From assembly GCA_013289955.1 (NCBI GenBank), contig JABCYZ010000002.1:186001-250000 (forward strand): a stretch of 64,000 bases of DNA, in the 5' to 3' direction. Shown in pieces: positions 36,922 to 45,450 of this stretch. The DNA comes from Acidobacteriota bacterium. Its GTDB lineage: Bacteria > Acidobacteriota > Terriglobia > Acidiferrales > UBA7541. The notes under the pieces were generated by a model. The model was not told the origin of the DNA and ran no database searches. It saw only the letters and a program-made list of their open reading frames with translations. The first letter of the stretch is position 1; every line of letters begins with the position of its first letter. A program made the position numbers and the translations under genes.

Positions 36922-39558
36922 ATGTTCGGACGCAAGCGGAAACTCGACGACTTCACCGACGAAATTGAGGCCCACCTGCAGCTTGAGATCGAGCGTTTGC
37001 GTGAACAAGGCTTGAATGAGGAAGACGCGCGCGCCTCTGCACGCCGCACCTTCGGCAACGTCACCCGGGCGCGGGAAACGTTCTACGAATCCGGGCGCTG
37101 GGTCTCATGGGATCGCTTCTGGCAAGACCTACGCTTCGGTCTGCGCATGCTCAGGAAGACGCCCGGATTCACGGTGATGGCCATCGTAACCCTGGGACTT
37201 GGGATCGGAGCGAACACCGCAATCTTTTCGGTTGTAAATGCGCTTCTGCTGAAAAATCTTCCCTACGCTCATCCGGAGCGCATGGGGACGATCTATATGC
37301 GGACAACCGGGCCCCAAGCCTCGAACGAGCGAAGAAACGTAGACGGTGAACAGTGGGAACTTCTGCGCGCCGAAGTACCGTCCTTGCTTTGCGCTGTTTC
37401 CAGTATGGGGACCAGCGGGGTGAACCTTCAGGCGGGCTACCAGGTGCAATATCTTCACGCCGGACGGGTTTCGGCACACTATTTCGACGTGTTGGGTCTG
37501 CAGCCTGTTCTCGGGCGCAATTTTTCGGAGGACGAGGATCGTCCGCACGGCCCCAAGACAGCCGTTCTAAGCTACGGCTTGTGGCGCACGACTTTTGGCG
37601 CCGACCGGAATGTTCTCGGGCAAGCCATGCTGCTGAAGGGTGAGGCCTACACGATCATTGGGGTGCTGCCTCAGAACGCAACGACTCCCCTGAATGCAGA
37701 GTTATATACGGCTCTCCAGGCGCGCCCGGATGGCGAAGGTCAGGGAACCAACTTTGAACCAATCGCAAGGTTGCGGGACGACGCGACGTGGCAACAAGCA
37801 AACGCCGAGATGAATCGCGCGCTGGCGCGGAGCCTGCGTGTCCAGAACTTTCTGAAGAACAATCCTGGCGCCGAGCGCGCCTATTACCTTGTCCCTTTGC
37901 AAACGTCAGAGACCAATACGCTGCGGCCCCAGGTGCTCGCACTGATGCTCGCGGCCGGATTCATCCTGCTCATTGCTTGTGCAAACCTCGCGGGACTGAC
38001 ACTGGTACGCATGTTGCGTCGCACGGGCGAAATAGCGACTCGACTGGCGCTTGGCGCATCACCTTGGCAAATTCAAAGACAGCTTTGGATAGAAAATCTA
38101 CTGCTGGCACTTTTGGGCGGTGCCGTGGGAATAGAAGTGGGTTTCCTGGCACTGCGCGGTCTGCTGTTGCTCTTGCCGGAACACTTTCTGCCTGTTGCAA
38201 CCGTGCCCCTCGACGGCCGTGTGCTGGCCTTTACGCTCTTGCTGACCTTGATGACCAGCATATTGTTCGGCATGTTACCCGCATTCACCACGAGGAAAGT
38301 CGATCTGCGCTCTTCGATCGCCAGCCGTACTGTTATAGGTGCGCGCACCGTTCGCCTGCGACAGGCGTTGATTGCCGGGGAAATTGCCCTGACGGTCGTC
38401 TTATTGGCCGCCGCCGGACTGCTGATCCGCACGCTCATCCATCTTGAAACCATGCCCCCGGGTTTCCATCCAGGCGGAGTGATCACCGCCAAAGCATCTC
38501 TCGACGAGGTGCGCTACCACGACCCGGCGGCCTTTCGAAAGCTGCTCGATGAGAGTCTTGCCAGCATGCGAGAGATTCCCGGCGTCGAGAATGCCGCTCT
38601 CGGGTTGACCCTTCCTTACGAGCGGGCCCTGATCAATGGAGTCTTCCTCAGAGACGGCAAGGAGTCAGGGCAGGGCGTCGAAACAAATGAGGTATATGTC
38701 ACGCCTGGCTACTTTGAAACTTTGCAGATTGCCGTGGTTGCGGGCCGGGCTTTTACGAACGCGGACAGTCCGGACACGGTCGAAGTCGTCGTCGTCAATC
38801 AGTCCTTGGCACGGAGGCTCTTCCACGGTGCGGATCCTCTAGGGAGATACCTCAAAAGGGACAACAAGGATGTGCTGATCGTAGGAGTCGTTGCCGACAC
38901 GGTGCTGTCCTCCGCTGGGGAATTGCACGCAGGTTCGGCTCCCCTAACGAGCGAGGAGACGATCTATGTTCCCGCGGCGCAAATGGACGCCCAATTTCTG
39001 CTTCTAGTGCATAGTTTCTTTCAGCCAAGCTGGATTGTACGCACCGCGAGCCCGGTAGAAGGGTTGACCGCCCAGATGCAGCGTGCCCTGGCGAAAGCTG
39101 ATCCCAACCTGCCTTTTTCCGGTTTTTACGACATGAAAGACCTGATGGCCGCAACGCTGGCGACACAAAGGATGGAGGTAGCGCTGCTGGCGGCAATGGC
39201 TTCGCTCGCGCTATTGCTGAGCGCTGTCGGCGTATTCGCTTTGGTAGCGAATATGGTGGTGCAGAAGACACGCGAGATCGGCATCCGCATGGCCCTGGGT
39301 TCGACCGTCGGTCAGGCCATGTTGCAGATCGGCCGCTCGGGCGTTGCCGCCTCACTACTCGGCGTAATTCTGGGACTGGTCTTTTCCGCCTGGGCACTGC
39401 GAGTCATGAAGGGCGTGCTTTACGGCATAAGCGTCTACGATGTGCCAACCATGGCCACCGTCGTCTTGACGCTCGTATTGGTCACCCTGCTGGCCACCAT
39501 CCTCCCAATCCTGAAAATCGCGAAGATCGATCCGGCCAATACGTTGCGCGAGGAATAG
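36922..39558 (+). CDS. ADOP-type ABC transporter permease with prefix domain (copy 2)
   Basis: 878 residues. An N-terminal prefix domain (residues 1-60, FTDEIEAHLQLEIERLREQG...ARRTFGN) is followed by the ADOP core: first helix (IVTLGLGIGANTAIFSVVNA), two periplasmic core domains alternating with FtsX helices, and the C-terminal KIDPANTLREE. It lies 4 bp downstream of the PadR gene. Compared with copy 1 it carries the extra prefix typical of PadR-linked ADOPs. No ATP-binding subunit is encoded nearby. Confidence 0.93.
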   Translation: MFGRKRKLDDFTDEIEAHLQLEIERLREQGLNEEDARASARRTFGNVTRARETFYESGRWVSWDRFWQDLRFGLRMLRKTPGFTVMAIVTLGLGIGANTAIFSVVNALLLKNLPYAHPERMGTIYMRTTGPQASNERRNVDGEQWELLRAEVPSLLCAVSSMGTSGVNLQAGYQVQYLHAGRVSAHYFDVLGLQPVLGRNFSEDEDRPHGPKTAVLSYGLWRTTFGADRNVLGQAMLLKGEAYTIIGVLPQNATTPLNAELYTALQARPDGEGQGTNFEPIARLRDDATWQQANAEMNRALARSLRVQNFLKNNPGAERAYYLVPLQTSETNTLRPQVLALMLAAGFILLIACANLAGLTLVRMLRRTGEIATRLALGASPWQIQRQLWIENLLLALLGGAVGIEVGFLALRGLLLLLPEHFLPVATVPLDGRVLAFTLLLTLMTSILFGMLPAFTTRKVDLRSSIASRTVIGARTVRLRQALIAGEIALTVVLLAAAGLLIRTLIHLETMPPGFHPGGVITAKASLDEVRYHDPAAFRKLLDESLASMREIPGVENAALGLTLPYERALINGVFLRDGKESGQGVETNEVYVTPGYFETLQIAVVAGRAFTNADSPDTVEVVVVNQSLARRLFHGADPLGRYLKRDNKDVLIVGVVADTVLSSAGELHAGSAPLTSEETIYVPAAQMDAQFLLLVHSFFQPSWIVRTASPVEGLTAQMQRALAKADPNLPFSGFYDMKDLMAATLATQRMEVALLAAMASLALLLSAVGVFALVANMVVQKTREIGIRMALGSTVGQAMLQIGRSGVAASLLGVILGLVFSAWALRVMKGVLYGISVYDVPTMATVVLTLVLVTLLATILPILKIAKIDPANTLREE

Positions 39559-39716
39559 GTCTTGGCCGCTGCGAAGGAAGCTGGCCATCGGAACCATCCT
39601 TTCTCGATTCGCTGCGCCTGTCCAAAACCCTTCCGGGCCCTGCCGGAAACTCCGAAACCGGCTGTTATTTCGTTCGCGTGCAATCCGCGCTTCGTTATGT
39701 TAGAAGCCCAGGCGGG

Positions 39717-41012
39717 ATGGCTTTCACCGTTTCCACAACTTCTGCTGGTCTCTCCGCGCGCCGCCGCATTTCCCGGCGCCTCTTGCCATTCCTCTTCACC
39801 CTTTTCGTGATTGCGTTTCTGGACCGCGTCAACGTGAGCTACGCAGCTCTCGAAATGACGCACGACCTGAGCTTCAGCAATCGCGTCTTCGGCTTTGGTT
39901 CGGGGATATTCTTCGTCGGCTACCTGCTGTTCGAAATTCCGGGCTGCCTCATCGTCGAGCGCTGGAGCGCGCGCAAATGGTTTGCGCGCATTATGGTCAC
40001 CTGGGGACTCATCACCATCCTGATGGCGTTCATTCGAACGCCCATTCATTTCTACCTCGTTCGAATCCTCCTGGGCGTCGCCGAAGCCGGCTTCTTTCCC
40101 GGCATTCTCGTCTATCTCACGCATTGGTTCCGCTCCGAAGACCGCGCGAAAGCTTGTGCGATGTTTATGATTGCCATTCCGGTTGCGAACATCATCGGTT
40201 CTCCGCTCGGTGGCTGGCTACTCGGCGTCCACTGGTTCGGTCTAGAGGGATGGCGCTGGCTTTTTATCGTGGAAGGAATACCCGCAATTGTGTTCGGCGT
40301 CATCACGGTTTTCTATCTGACGGACTGGCCGCGAGAAGCGCGCTGGCTCGCGCCGGAGGAACGCGATTGGATCACTAGAGAACTCGAACAGGAAGCGCTC
40401 GCGAAAAAAACTGCCCGCTCCTACAAAATCTGGGAAGCCCTCCTGCAACCGACGGTCATTCAGCTGACGCTTATCTATTTTTTCGCCGTGAGCAGCATCT
40501 ATTCGCTGACGATTTGGCTTCCCACTTTTCTCAAGCGCGCGTCCGGCATGTCGAATCTGGCCGTAACCATGCTGTCGATTATTCCCTATGTCGCCGTGCT
40601 TCTGGCCATGCTGTTCAACGGCTGGCATTCCGACCGCACCAACGAGCGCCGCTGGCATACTGCGGTTCCGCTCCTGCTGGGCGTAGTGGCCTTTGCACTG
40701 ACGATCCTTTCCGGCTCGCATTTTTGGTTCGCATTTGTGTGTCTGACGGTTGCGTCGAGCGCCAACGCCTTTCTTCCGTCCTTCTGGCCTGTGCCTTCCG
40801 CCTTTCTCGGTGAGTCCGCGGCGGCAGCCTCCATCGGGCTTATCAATTCCATCGGGAATCTGGGAAGTTTTGTGACTCCATCCGTGATCGGCTATTTTCT
40901 CGACCGTACACATTCCTTCACGCCGGGATTTCTTTACGTTATTTTCAGCATGCTCATCGCCATTTTTCTGATTTTGACTCTGCGGATGCGTCCTGCCGGC
41001 GGGCAGGGATGA
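39717..41012 (+). CDS. MFS transporter, ACS (anion:cation symporter) type
   Basis: 431 residues from ATG 39717, which has a GGCGGG purine stretch upstream. Twelve membrane segments are predicted. Motifs fit the ACS family (tartrate, 4-hydroxyphenylacetate and hexuronate transporters): LFVIAFLDRVNVSYAAL in helix 1, GYLLFEIPGCLIVERWSARKWFARIMVTWG after helix 2, and EAGFFPGILVYLTHWF in helix 4. It probably imports an organic anion with protons; the substrate is unknown. It lies between ADOP genes with no catabolic enzyme beside it. A short relic of a similar gene is at 33790-33846. Confidence 0.9.
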   Translation: MAFTVSTTSAGLSARRRISRRLLPFLFTLFVIAFLDRVNVSYAALEMTHDLSFSNRVFGFGSGIFFVGYLLFEIPGCLIVERWSARKWFARIMVTWGLITILMAFIRTPIHFYLVRILLGVAEAGFFPGILVYLTHWFRSEDRAKACAMFMIAIPVANIIGSPLGGWLLGVHWFGLEGWRWLFIVEGIPAIVFGVITVFYLTDWPREARWLAPEERDWITRELEQEALAKKTARSYKIWEALLQPTVIQLTLIYFFAVSSIYSLTIWLPTFLKRASGMSNLAVTMLSIIPYVAVLLAMLFNGWHSDRTNERRWHTAVPLLLGVVAFALTILSGSHFWFAFVCLTVASSANAFLPSFWPVPSAFLGESAAAASIGLINSIGNLGSFVTPSVIGYFLDRTHSFTPGFLYVIFSMLIAIFLILTLRMRPAGGQG

Positions 41013-41053
41013 CCCTCGCGTGGATACGGCTCTTCCTCGGCCGGCGAAAGCGC

Positions 41054-43489
41054 CTATTGGTATCTCAGAACCTCGATGGGGTCAACGCGAGTGGCGCGGC
41101 GTGCCGGAACGTAACAGGCCACGAAAGCCGCTCCCGCCAGAATGAGAGCGGCCGCCCCGAACACCAGGGGATCCGTTGCGCGCACTCCAAAGAGCAGGCT
41201 GGCCAGCAACCGCGTCAGCGCGAGCGAGACAACCACACCGGCAATCACACCGACGACCGTCATCCGCATCCCCTGCCCCACCATGAGCCGCAGAATATCC
41301 GCGGGCCGCGCGCCAAGCGCCATGCGAATGCCCATCTCTTGCATGCGAGCGGTCACGCTGTAAGCCATCACGCCGTAAATTCCGATCAGAGCCAGCAATA
41401 GTGCGAATCCCGCGAAAACTCCCACGAATTGCGCCGTCAATTTCGGCTGGGCGACCGAAGTGCCAACGACCTGCTCCATGCTGGAGATTCCCGCAACAGG
41501 AAGATCGGGGTCGACTTCTGCAATCTTTGCGCGCACCGCTGCGACAAGAGGTTGCGAGTCGGCTTCCGATCTCACAAGCAGCGTCGTATTGGGCCAGGGC
41601 AGCTGCGCCATCGGCAGATACATTTCCTCCACATCGGCAGCGTTCAGAGTATTGAATTTCACATCGGCGGCCACGCCAACAATTTCCCGTTGCACCATGT
41701 CCCGGGAATTGGCGATATGTTTCCCGATCGGGTTTTGCCCGGGGAAAAAGTGCTTTGCCGCTGTCTCGTTGATGACTGCGACAGGCGATCCGCCGGCGAT
41801 ATCCTTTTCGTCGATCGTTCTTCCGCTCAGAAGCGGCGTTCGAATGGTCTCGAAATACCCGGCGCTGACCTGGCGCAGCGCACTCGTCGGATCTTTGCCA
41901 ACTCCTTGGCAAACAAGACCCTCCGGACAAACAAAAACGTATCGCGCGCCGCCACCAAGAGGGAGATAACTCGTGATGCCCGCCGCTTGCACCTCGGGCA
42001 CGGATCTCACGCGCTCCAGAATTTGCCGGTAGAACTGGGCCTCGACTTCAGGCTTGGAGTACCGGCTGGGTGGAAGTGTCAACGGAAACGCCAGCAGATT
42101 TTTCGGCGAAAACCCGGGATTGACATGCATCAGGCGCGAAAAACTCTGCATCAAAAGGCCCGACGCGGTCATAAGCACGAGAGCGATGGAGATTTCCCCG
42201 ACGACAAGCAAAGCGCGGAAACGGCCGCGCCCTCCGCCCTCTGAAGAACCGCGGCCGCCCTCCTTCAGAATTTCGTGAAGATCTTTCTTTGATGTTTCCA
42301 GAGCGGGAACAAGTCCGAAAGCAATTCCCGTCATCATGCACAGAAGCAGCGAAAAGATCATCACCACGCCGTCGATTTTCGCTTCTCCGAGGCGTGGTAC
42401 GGCGCCCGGACTAATCGAGCGCAACGCAGGCATCAGCGCGGCAGCGAGAAGCACTCCAAGCACGCCGCCGCACACAGACAGCAGAATGCTTTCGCTCAAC
42501 AACTGCCGCACCAGGCGGCCCGCCGAAGCTCCAAGCGCCTTTCGCACGGCAATTTCCCGCTCGCGCGCGGTGGCGCGCGCAAGGAGAAGATTGGCAACAT
42601 TGGCGCACGCAATCAAAAGAACGACACCTACGGCGGCAAGCAGCACAAGCAGCGAAGGCCGCAGGCCGCCCACAAGGCTGTCTTCCAGCGTCTGCGCAAG
42701 AATTCCGAATTTCGTGGCGTCCGCATTGCTGCCAAATTGCTGCCTATAGCTCGCGTTGATGGCATCGAGTTCCGCACTGGCGCGCTCGAGGGTTTCGCCG
42801 GGCCGCAGTCTCGCGATCATGTTGAAGTAGCTCGCGCCGCCGCGAACCTGCGCGGCAGTCAGCAGGACGGTTTCGGAAGGCCGGGGCAGCCACACGTCCG
42901 GCTCCGGAAATTGCAAGGGGAAACGAAAACTTGCCGGAAGTATTCCGACGATCGTGGCGCTTTTTCCGTCAAGCACCAGAGGTTTGCCCAGCGCCCCCGG
43001 ATCGCCCGCGAAATGGCTGTGCCAGAATCCGTCCGAGATTACCGCGACATCGGGGCCTCCCTCTTGTTCTTCCTCGGGCAGGAAAGCGCGCCCGCGGGCT
43101 GGAGAAATTCCCAATACCCGAAAAAAATCGGTGGAGGCCCGGGCTCCGTTCACCACCTCCGGTTCCCGCTCGGTAACCAAACTGAGCGTGAGCGGATAGA
43201 AGCCGGCCATGCTCTCAAGCGTTTTGCTTTGTTCCCGGATTTGCGTGTACTTCGTGTAAGACATCAAAGCGCCGCCGGCCTTGGTTCTGAGTTCGTATTG
43301 CGTGAGGCTGAGAATGCGCCCAGGCTCCTGGAAAGGCAGCGGCCGTAACAACACTGTATTGACGACGCTGAAAATCGCCGTGTTCGCTCCAATCCCCAGC
43401 GCCAGGGTAAGAATCGCGACGGCCGTGAATCCCGGATTCTTCCAGAGCATCCGCAAAGCAAATTTCAGGTCCTGCCACAAGTTTTCCAT
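41054..43489 (-). CDS. ADOP-type ABC transporter permease (copy 3)
   Basis: 811 residues, with a GGCGGA purine stretch just before the ATG. It starts ENLWQDLKFALRMLWKNPGFT and has two MacB-core/FtsX units: ILTLALGIGANTAIFSVVNTVLL, the central helices VLLIACANVANLLLARATAREREIAVRKALGAS and the terminal VACYVPARRATRVDPIEVL. Short ADOP subtype without prefix domain. It is convergent with the MFS gene (41 bp between stops). No regulator or ATPase is adjacent. Confidence 0.93.
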   Translation of the reverse strand: MENLWQDLKFALRMLWKNPGFTAVAILTLALGIGANTAIFSVVNTVLLRPLPFQEPGRILSLTQYELRTKAGGALMSYTKYTQIREQSKTLESMAGFYPLTLSLVTEREPEVVNGARASTDFFRVLGISPARGRAFLPEEEQEGGPDVAVISDGFWHSHFAGDPGALGKPLVLDGKSATIVGILPASFRFPLQFPEPDVWLPRPSETVLLTAAQVRGGASYFNMIARLRPGETLERASAELDAINASYRQQFGSNADATKFGILAQTLEDSLVGGLRPSLLVLLAAVGVVLLIACANVANLLLARATAREREIAVRKALGASAGRLVRQLLSESILLSVCGGVLGVLLAAALMPALRSISPGAVPRLGEAKIDGVVMIFSLLLCMMTGIAFGLVPALETSKKDLHEILKEGGRGSSEGGGRGRFRALLVVGEISIALVLMTASGLLMQSFSRLMHVNPGFSPKNLLAFPLTLPPSRYSKPEVEAQFYRQILERVRSVPEVQAAGITSYLPLGGGARYVFVCPEGLVCQGVGKDPTSALRQVSAGYFETIRTPLLSGRTIDEKDIAGGSPVAVINETAAKHFFPGQNPIGKHIANSRDMVQREIVGVAADVKFNTLNAADVEEMYLPMAQLPWPNTTLLVRSEADSQPLVAAVRAKIAEVDPDLPVAGISSMEQVVGTSVAQPKLTAQFVGVFAGFALLLALIGIYGVMAYSVTARMQEMGIRMALGARPADILRLMVGQGMRMTVVGVIAGVVVSLALTRLLASLLFGVRATDPLVFGAAALILAGAAFVACYVPARRATRVDPIEVLRYQ

Positions 43490-43586
43490 TTCATCCGCCC
43501 CTGAACACTCCCTCTCCAGCCCTTAGACTTCGCACCGCGCGGTGGGTAAGCATCCAGCCCGTCTTGTCCCGGGTCCCGCTCCCCCG

Positions 43587-44906
43587 CTAATGCATCTCAT
43601 TTTTGTAAACCGTTCCAGCCTTCATGACAAATTTCACACGCTTCAATTCCGTGATGTCTTTCAATGGATCGCCGCTGACCGCCACAATGTCCGCCCACTT
43701 CCCTGCTTCAATTGTTCCGGCTTTGTCCGTCCAGCCGAGAAGCTCGGCGGGCACCACCGTGCCCGCGCGTATCGCCTGCATTGGCGTCATGCCATAGTTC
43801 GCGTAATATACGAATTCTTCCGCTTCGTTTAATTGCTTCCAGTCGAACCCGCCGGCATCGGTTCCCAGCGCAATCTTCACGTTTTTCTTCAACGCCTTCT
43901 GGAAGGCGGTCTTCTCGAGGTCCACCATTTTCACCCAGTTGCCGCCCCGTCCCGGCGCCACGTACGCTCCGACGGTAATCGTAGGAACCCAATAAACGCC
44001 GCGTCTGGCGACCTCCTCGAGCTGGGGGTCGGTGAATCCGTCTCCGTGCTCGATGGTATCCACTCCTGCGCGTAACGCGGCAGCAATGCCGTCGGAACCG
44101 ATGCAATGCGCCGCAACCTTTTTGCCCAGACGGTGCGTTTCGTCCACGATGGCTTTGGCCTCTTCATCGGTAAAATTCACCATGCTGTGCAGCACGCCAT
44201 CGTCCTCAAAGTGATAGCGCCGGTCAGAGTAATACTTGATCCAGTCCGCGCCATACATCACCTGCTCGCGAACCGCTTTCCGCGCGCCTTCGACGCCATC
44301 GACGGACTGGACGCCGGTCGGCATTTTCCATTCCCACGAATAGCCAAGCAACGGGTACATCCCCGTCGGGGCCATAGCGCGCGTGGCCACTTGCATGCGC
44401 GGCCCGGGCACTTCGCCCCGAGCGATGGCCGTCTTCACGTCCACATCCGCGTACATGGCGCCTTCGGTTTCGACATCGCGAATCGAAGTGAAACCGTTGT
44501 CGAGAGCGATGCGTGCATTCCGCGCGGCTAGAATGGCGCGATAAGGAATGGATTCTTTCAAAAGCTGCTCGTCGTAATCTGCCGCGGTGATGTCGCCGTT
44601 GAGAAGCACGTGCGTGTGAACGTCGGCGAATCCCGCCAGCACAGTAGCCTTCGAGAGGTCGATGACCTCCACTCCCGCGGGCACCGTTCCTCCAGTCGTC
44701 ACGGAAATAATCTTGTCACCTTCGACGACGATGAGCGCGTTGAGCATGGGAGTATCGCTTTTGCCATCGATAAGCCTGCCCGCGCGGATGGCAATCTTTT
44801 TGGCAGGGGCTTTGTCTTTTTCTTGCGCGGGAATTGCGGAACAAGTCGAGAGCACAAGTACTCCGGCCACACCTAGCAGCGTGGCCAGTTTGCTTCGCAG
44901 GGTCAT
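43587..44906 (-). CDS. Exported amidohydrolase (prolidase-like)
   Basis: 439 residues from ATG 44906, which has a strong GGAGGAGAG ribosome site; the frame is open upstream to 45002. A signal peptide (LATLLGVAGVLVLSTCSA) contains a possible lipobox cysteine. The amidohydrolase core has the metal motif ADVHTHV, DWIKYYSD with the bridging lysine, histidines in KVAAHCIGSDG and DTIEHGDGF, and the final Asp in LGTDAGGF. This pattern fits the Xaa-Pro dipeptidase (Sgx9260-like) branch. It probably cleaves dipeptides outside the cytoplasm, in line with the M28 and S53 peptidases elsewhere in the window. Confidence 0.9.
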   Translation of the reverse strand: MTLRSKLATLLGVAGVLVLSTCSAIPAQEKDKAPAKKIAIRAGRLIDGKSDTPMLNALIVVEGDKIISVTTGGTVPAGVEVIDLSKATVLAGFADVHTHVLLNGDITAADYDEQLLKESIPYRAILAARNARIALDNGFTSIRDVETEGAMYADVDVKTAIARGEVPGPRMQVATRAMAPTGMYPLLGYSWEWKMPTGVQSVDGVEGARKAVREQVMYGADWIKYYSDRRYHFEDDGVLHSMVNFTDEEAKAIVDETHRLGKKVAAHCIGSDGIAAALRAGVDTIEHGDGFTDPQLEEVARRGVYWVPTITVGAYVAPGRGGNWVKMVDLEKTAFQKALKKNVKIALGTDAGGFDWKQLNEAEEFVYYANYGMTPMQAIRAGTVVPAELLGWTDKAGTIEAGKWADIVAVSGDPLKDITELKRVKFVMKAGTVYKNEMH

Positions 44907-45066
44907 GACACTCTCCTCCGTTGGCGCGTCTCTCTGGGTTTGCGGCTGCAAAGAGTAGCACAGCAACAGCCTGTCTGACCTGCGGCGGGGAAGAGCTTCC
45001 ATTCGGGAACGGTCGAGAAACGTCAGAAGCGGGCACTGGCTTTTCTAGCAAAAAAATGAACGAAAC

Positions 45067-45336
45067 TCAGGATGCGAATCGCGCGGCGGCTCGTGCCCTG
45101 GCTTTGGCCGCCTCGACCGCTCGATCTCTCGGCGGCGCGTTGGTCTCGAGCTCGCGGAGAAGGCGAGCCGAGACAGCTCCTATTTCCTCCACGGCGGCCA
45201 GGAAGCGCGCTTCGTTTACCTTCGACGGCTTGTGGATTCCAGTGATTTTTCGTACGAATTGCAGCGAGGACGCCCGAACCTCTTCGGGGGTGACGGGCGG
45301 CTCAAAGTTGAAAAGCGTTTTAATGTTCCTGCACAT
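45067..45336 (-). CDS. DUF2277 domain-containing protein
   Basis: 89 residues spanning the full DUF2277 family: MCRNIKTLFNFEPPVTPEEV at the N-terminus, LQFVRKITGIHKPS in the middle and an Arg/Ala-rich C-terminal helix. The conserved Cys2 near the start is present. The family is common in soil bacteria and has no established function. It lies between the amidohydrolase and an ADOP gene, all on the minus strand. Confidence 0.92.
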   Translation of the reverse strand: MCRNIKTLFNFEPPVTPEEVRASSLQFVRKITGIHKPSKVNEARFLAAVEEIGAVSARLLRELETNAPPRDRAVEAAKARARAAARFAS

Positions 45337-45402
45337 GGATTACGGCCTCAAGTAGCGAAGTTCCTCGATCGGAAGCAGACCTCGAACGTACGCCGGTCCT
45401 CC

Positions 45403-45435
45403 GGCCGCGGCGGGACGGAAAGCCCCGCCGCGGCC
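45403..45435. terminator. GC-rich hairpin 3' of ADOP copy 4
   Basis: GGCCGCGGCGGG (45403-45414) and CCCGCCGCGGCC (45424-45435) form a perfect 12-bp stem with a 9-base loop, 15 bp downstream of the ADOP stop. There is no T run, so this may be a mRNA-stabilising end or a Rho-type stop rather than a canonical intrinsic terminator. Confidence 0.5.
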
Positions 45436-45450
45436 ATGAATTTGCGAGCC

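Noticed and set aside
33999..39558. Reading the ADOP genes as a MacAB-type drug efflux system
   Set aside because: No membrane-fusion protein and no ATPase domain or gene is present; the duplicated permease layout fits the orphan family instead.
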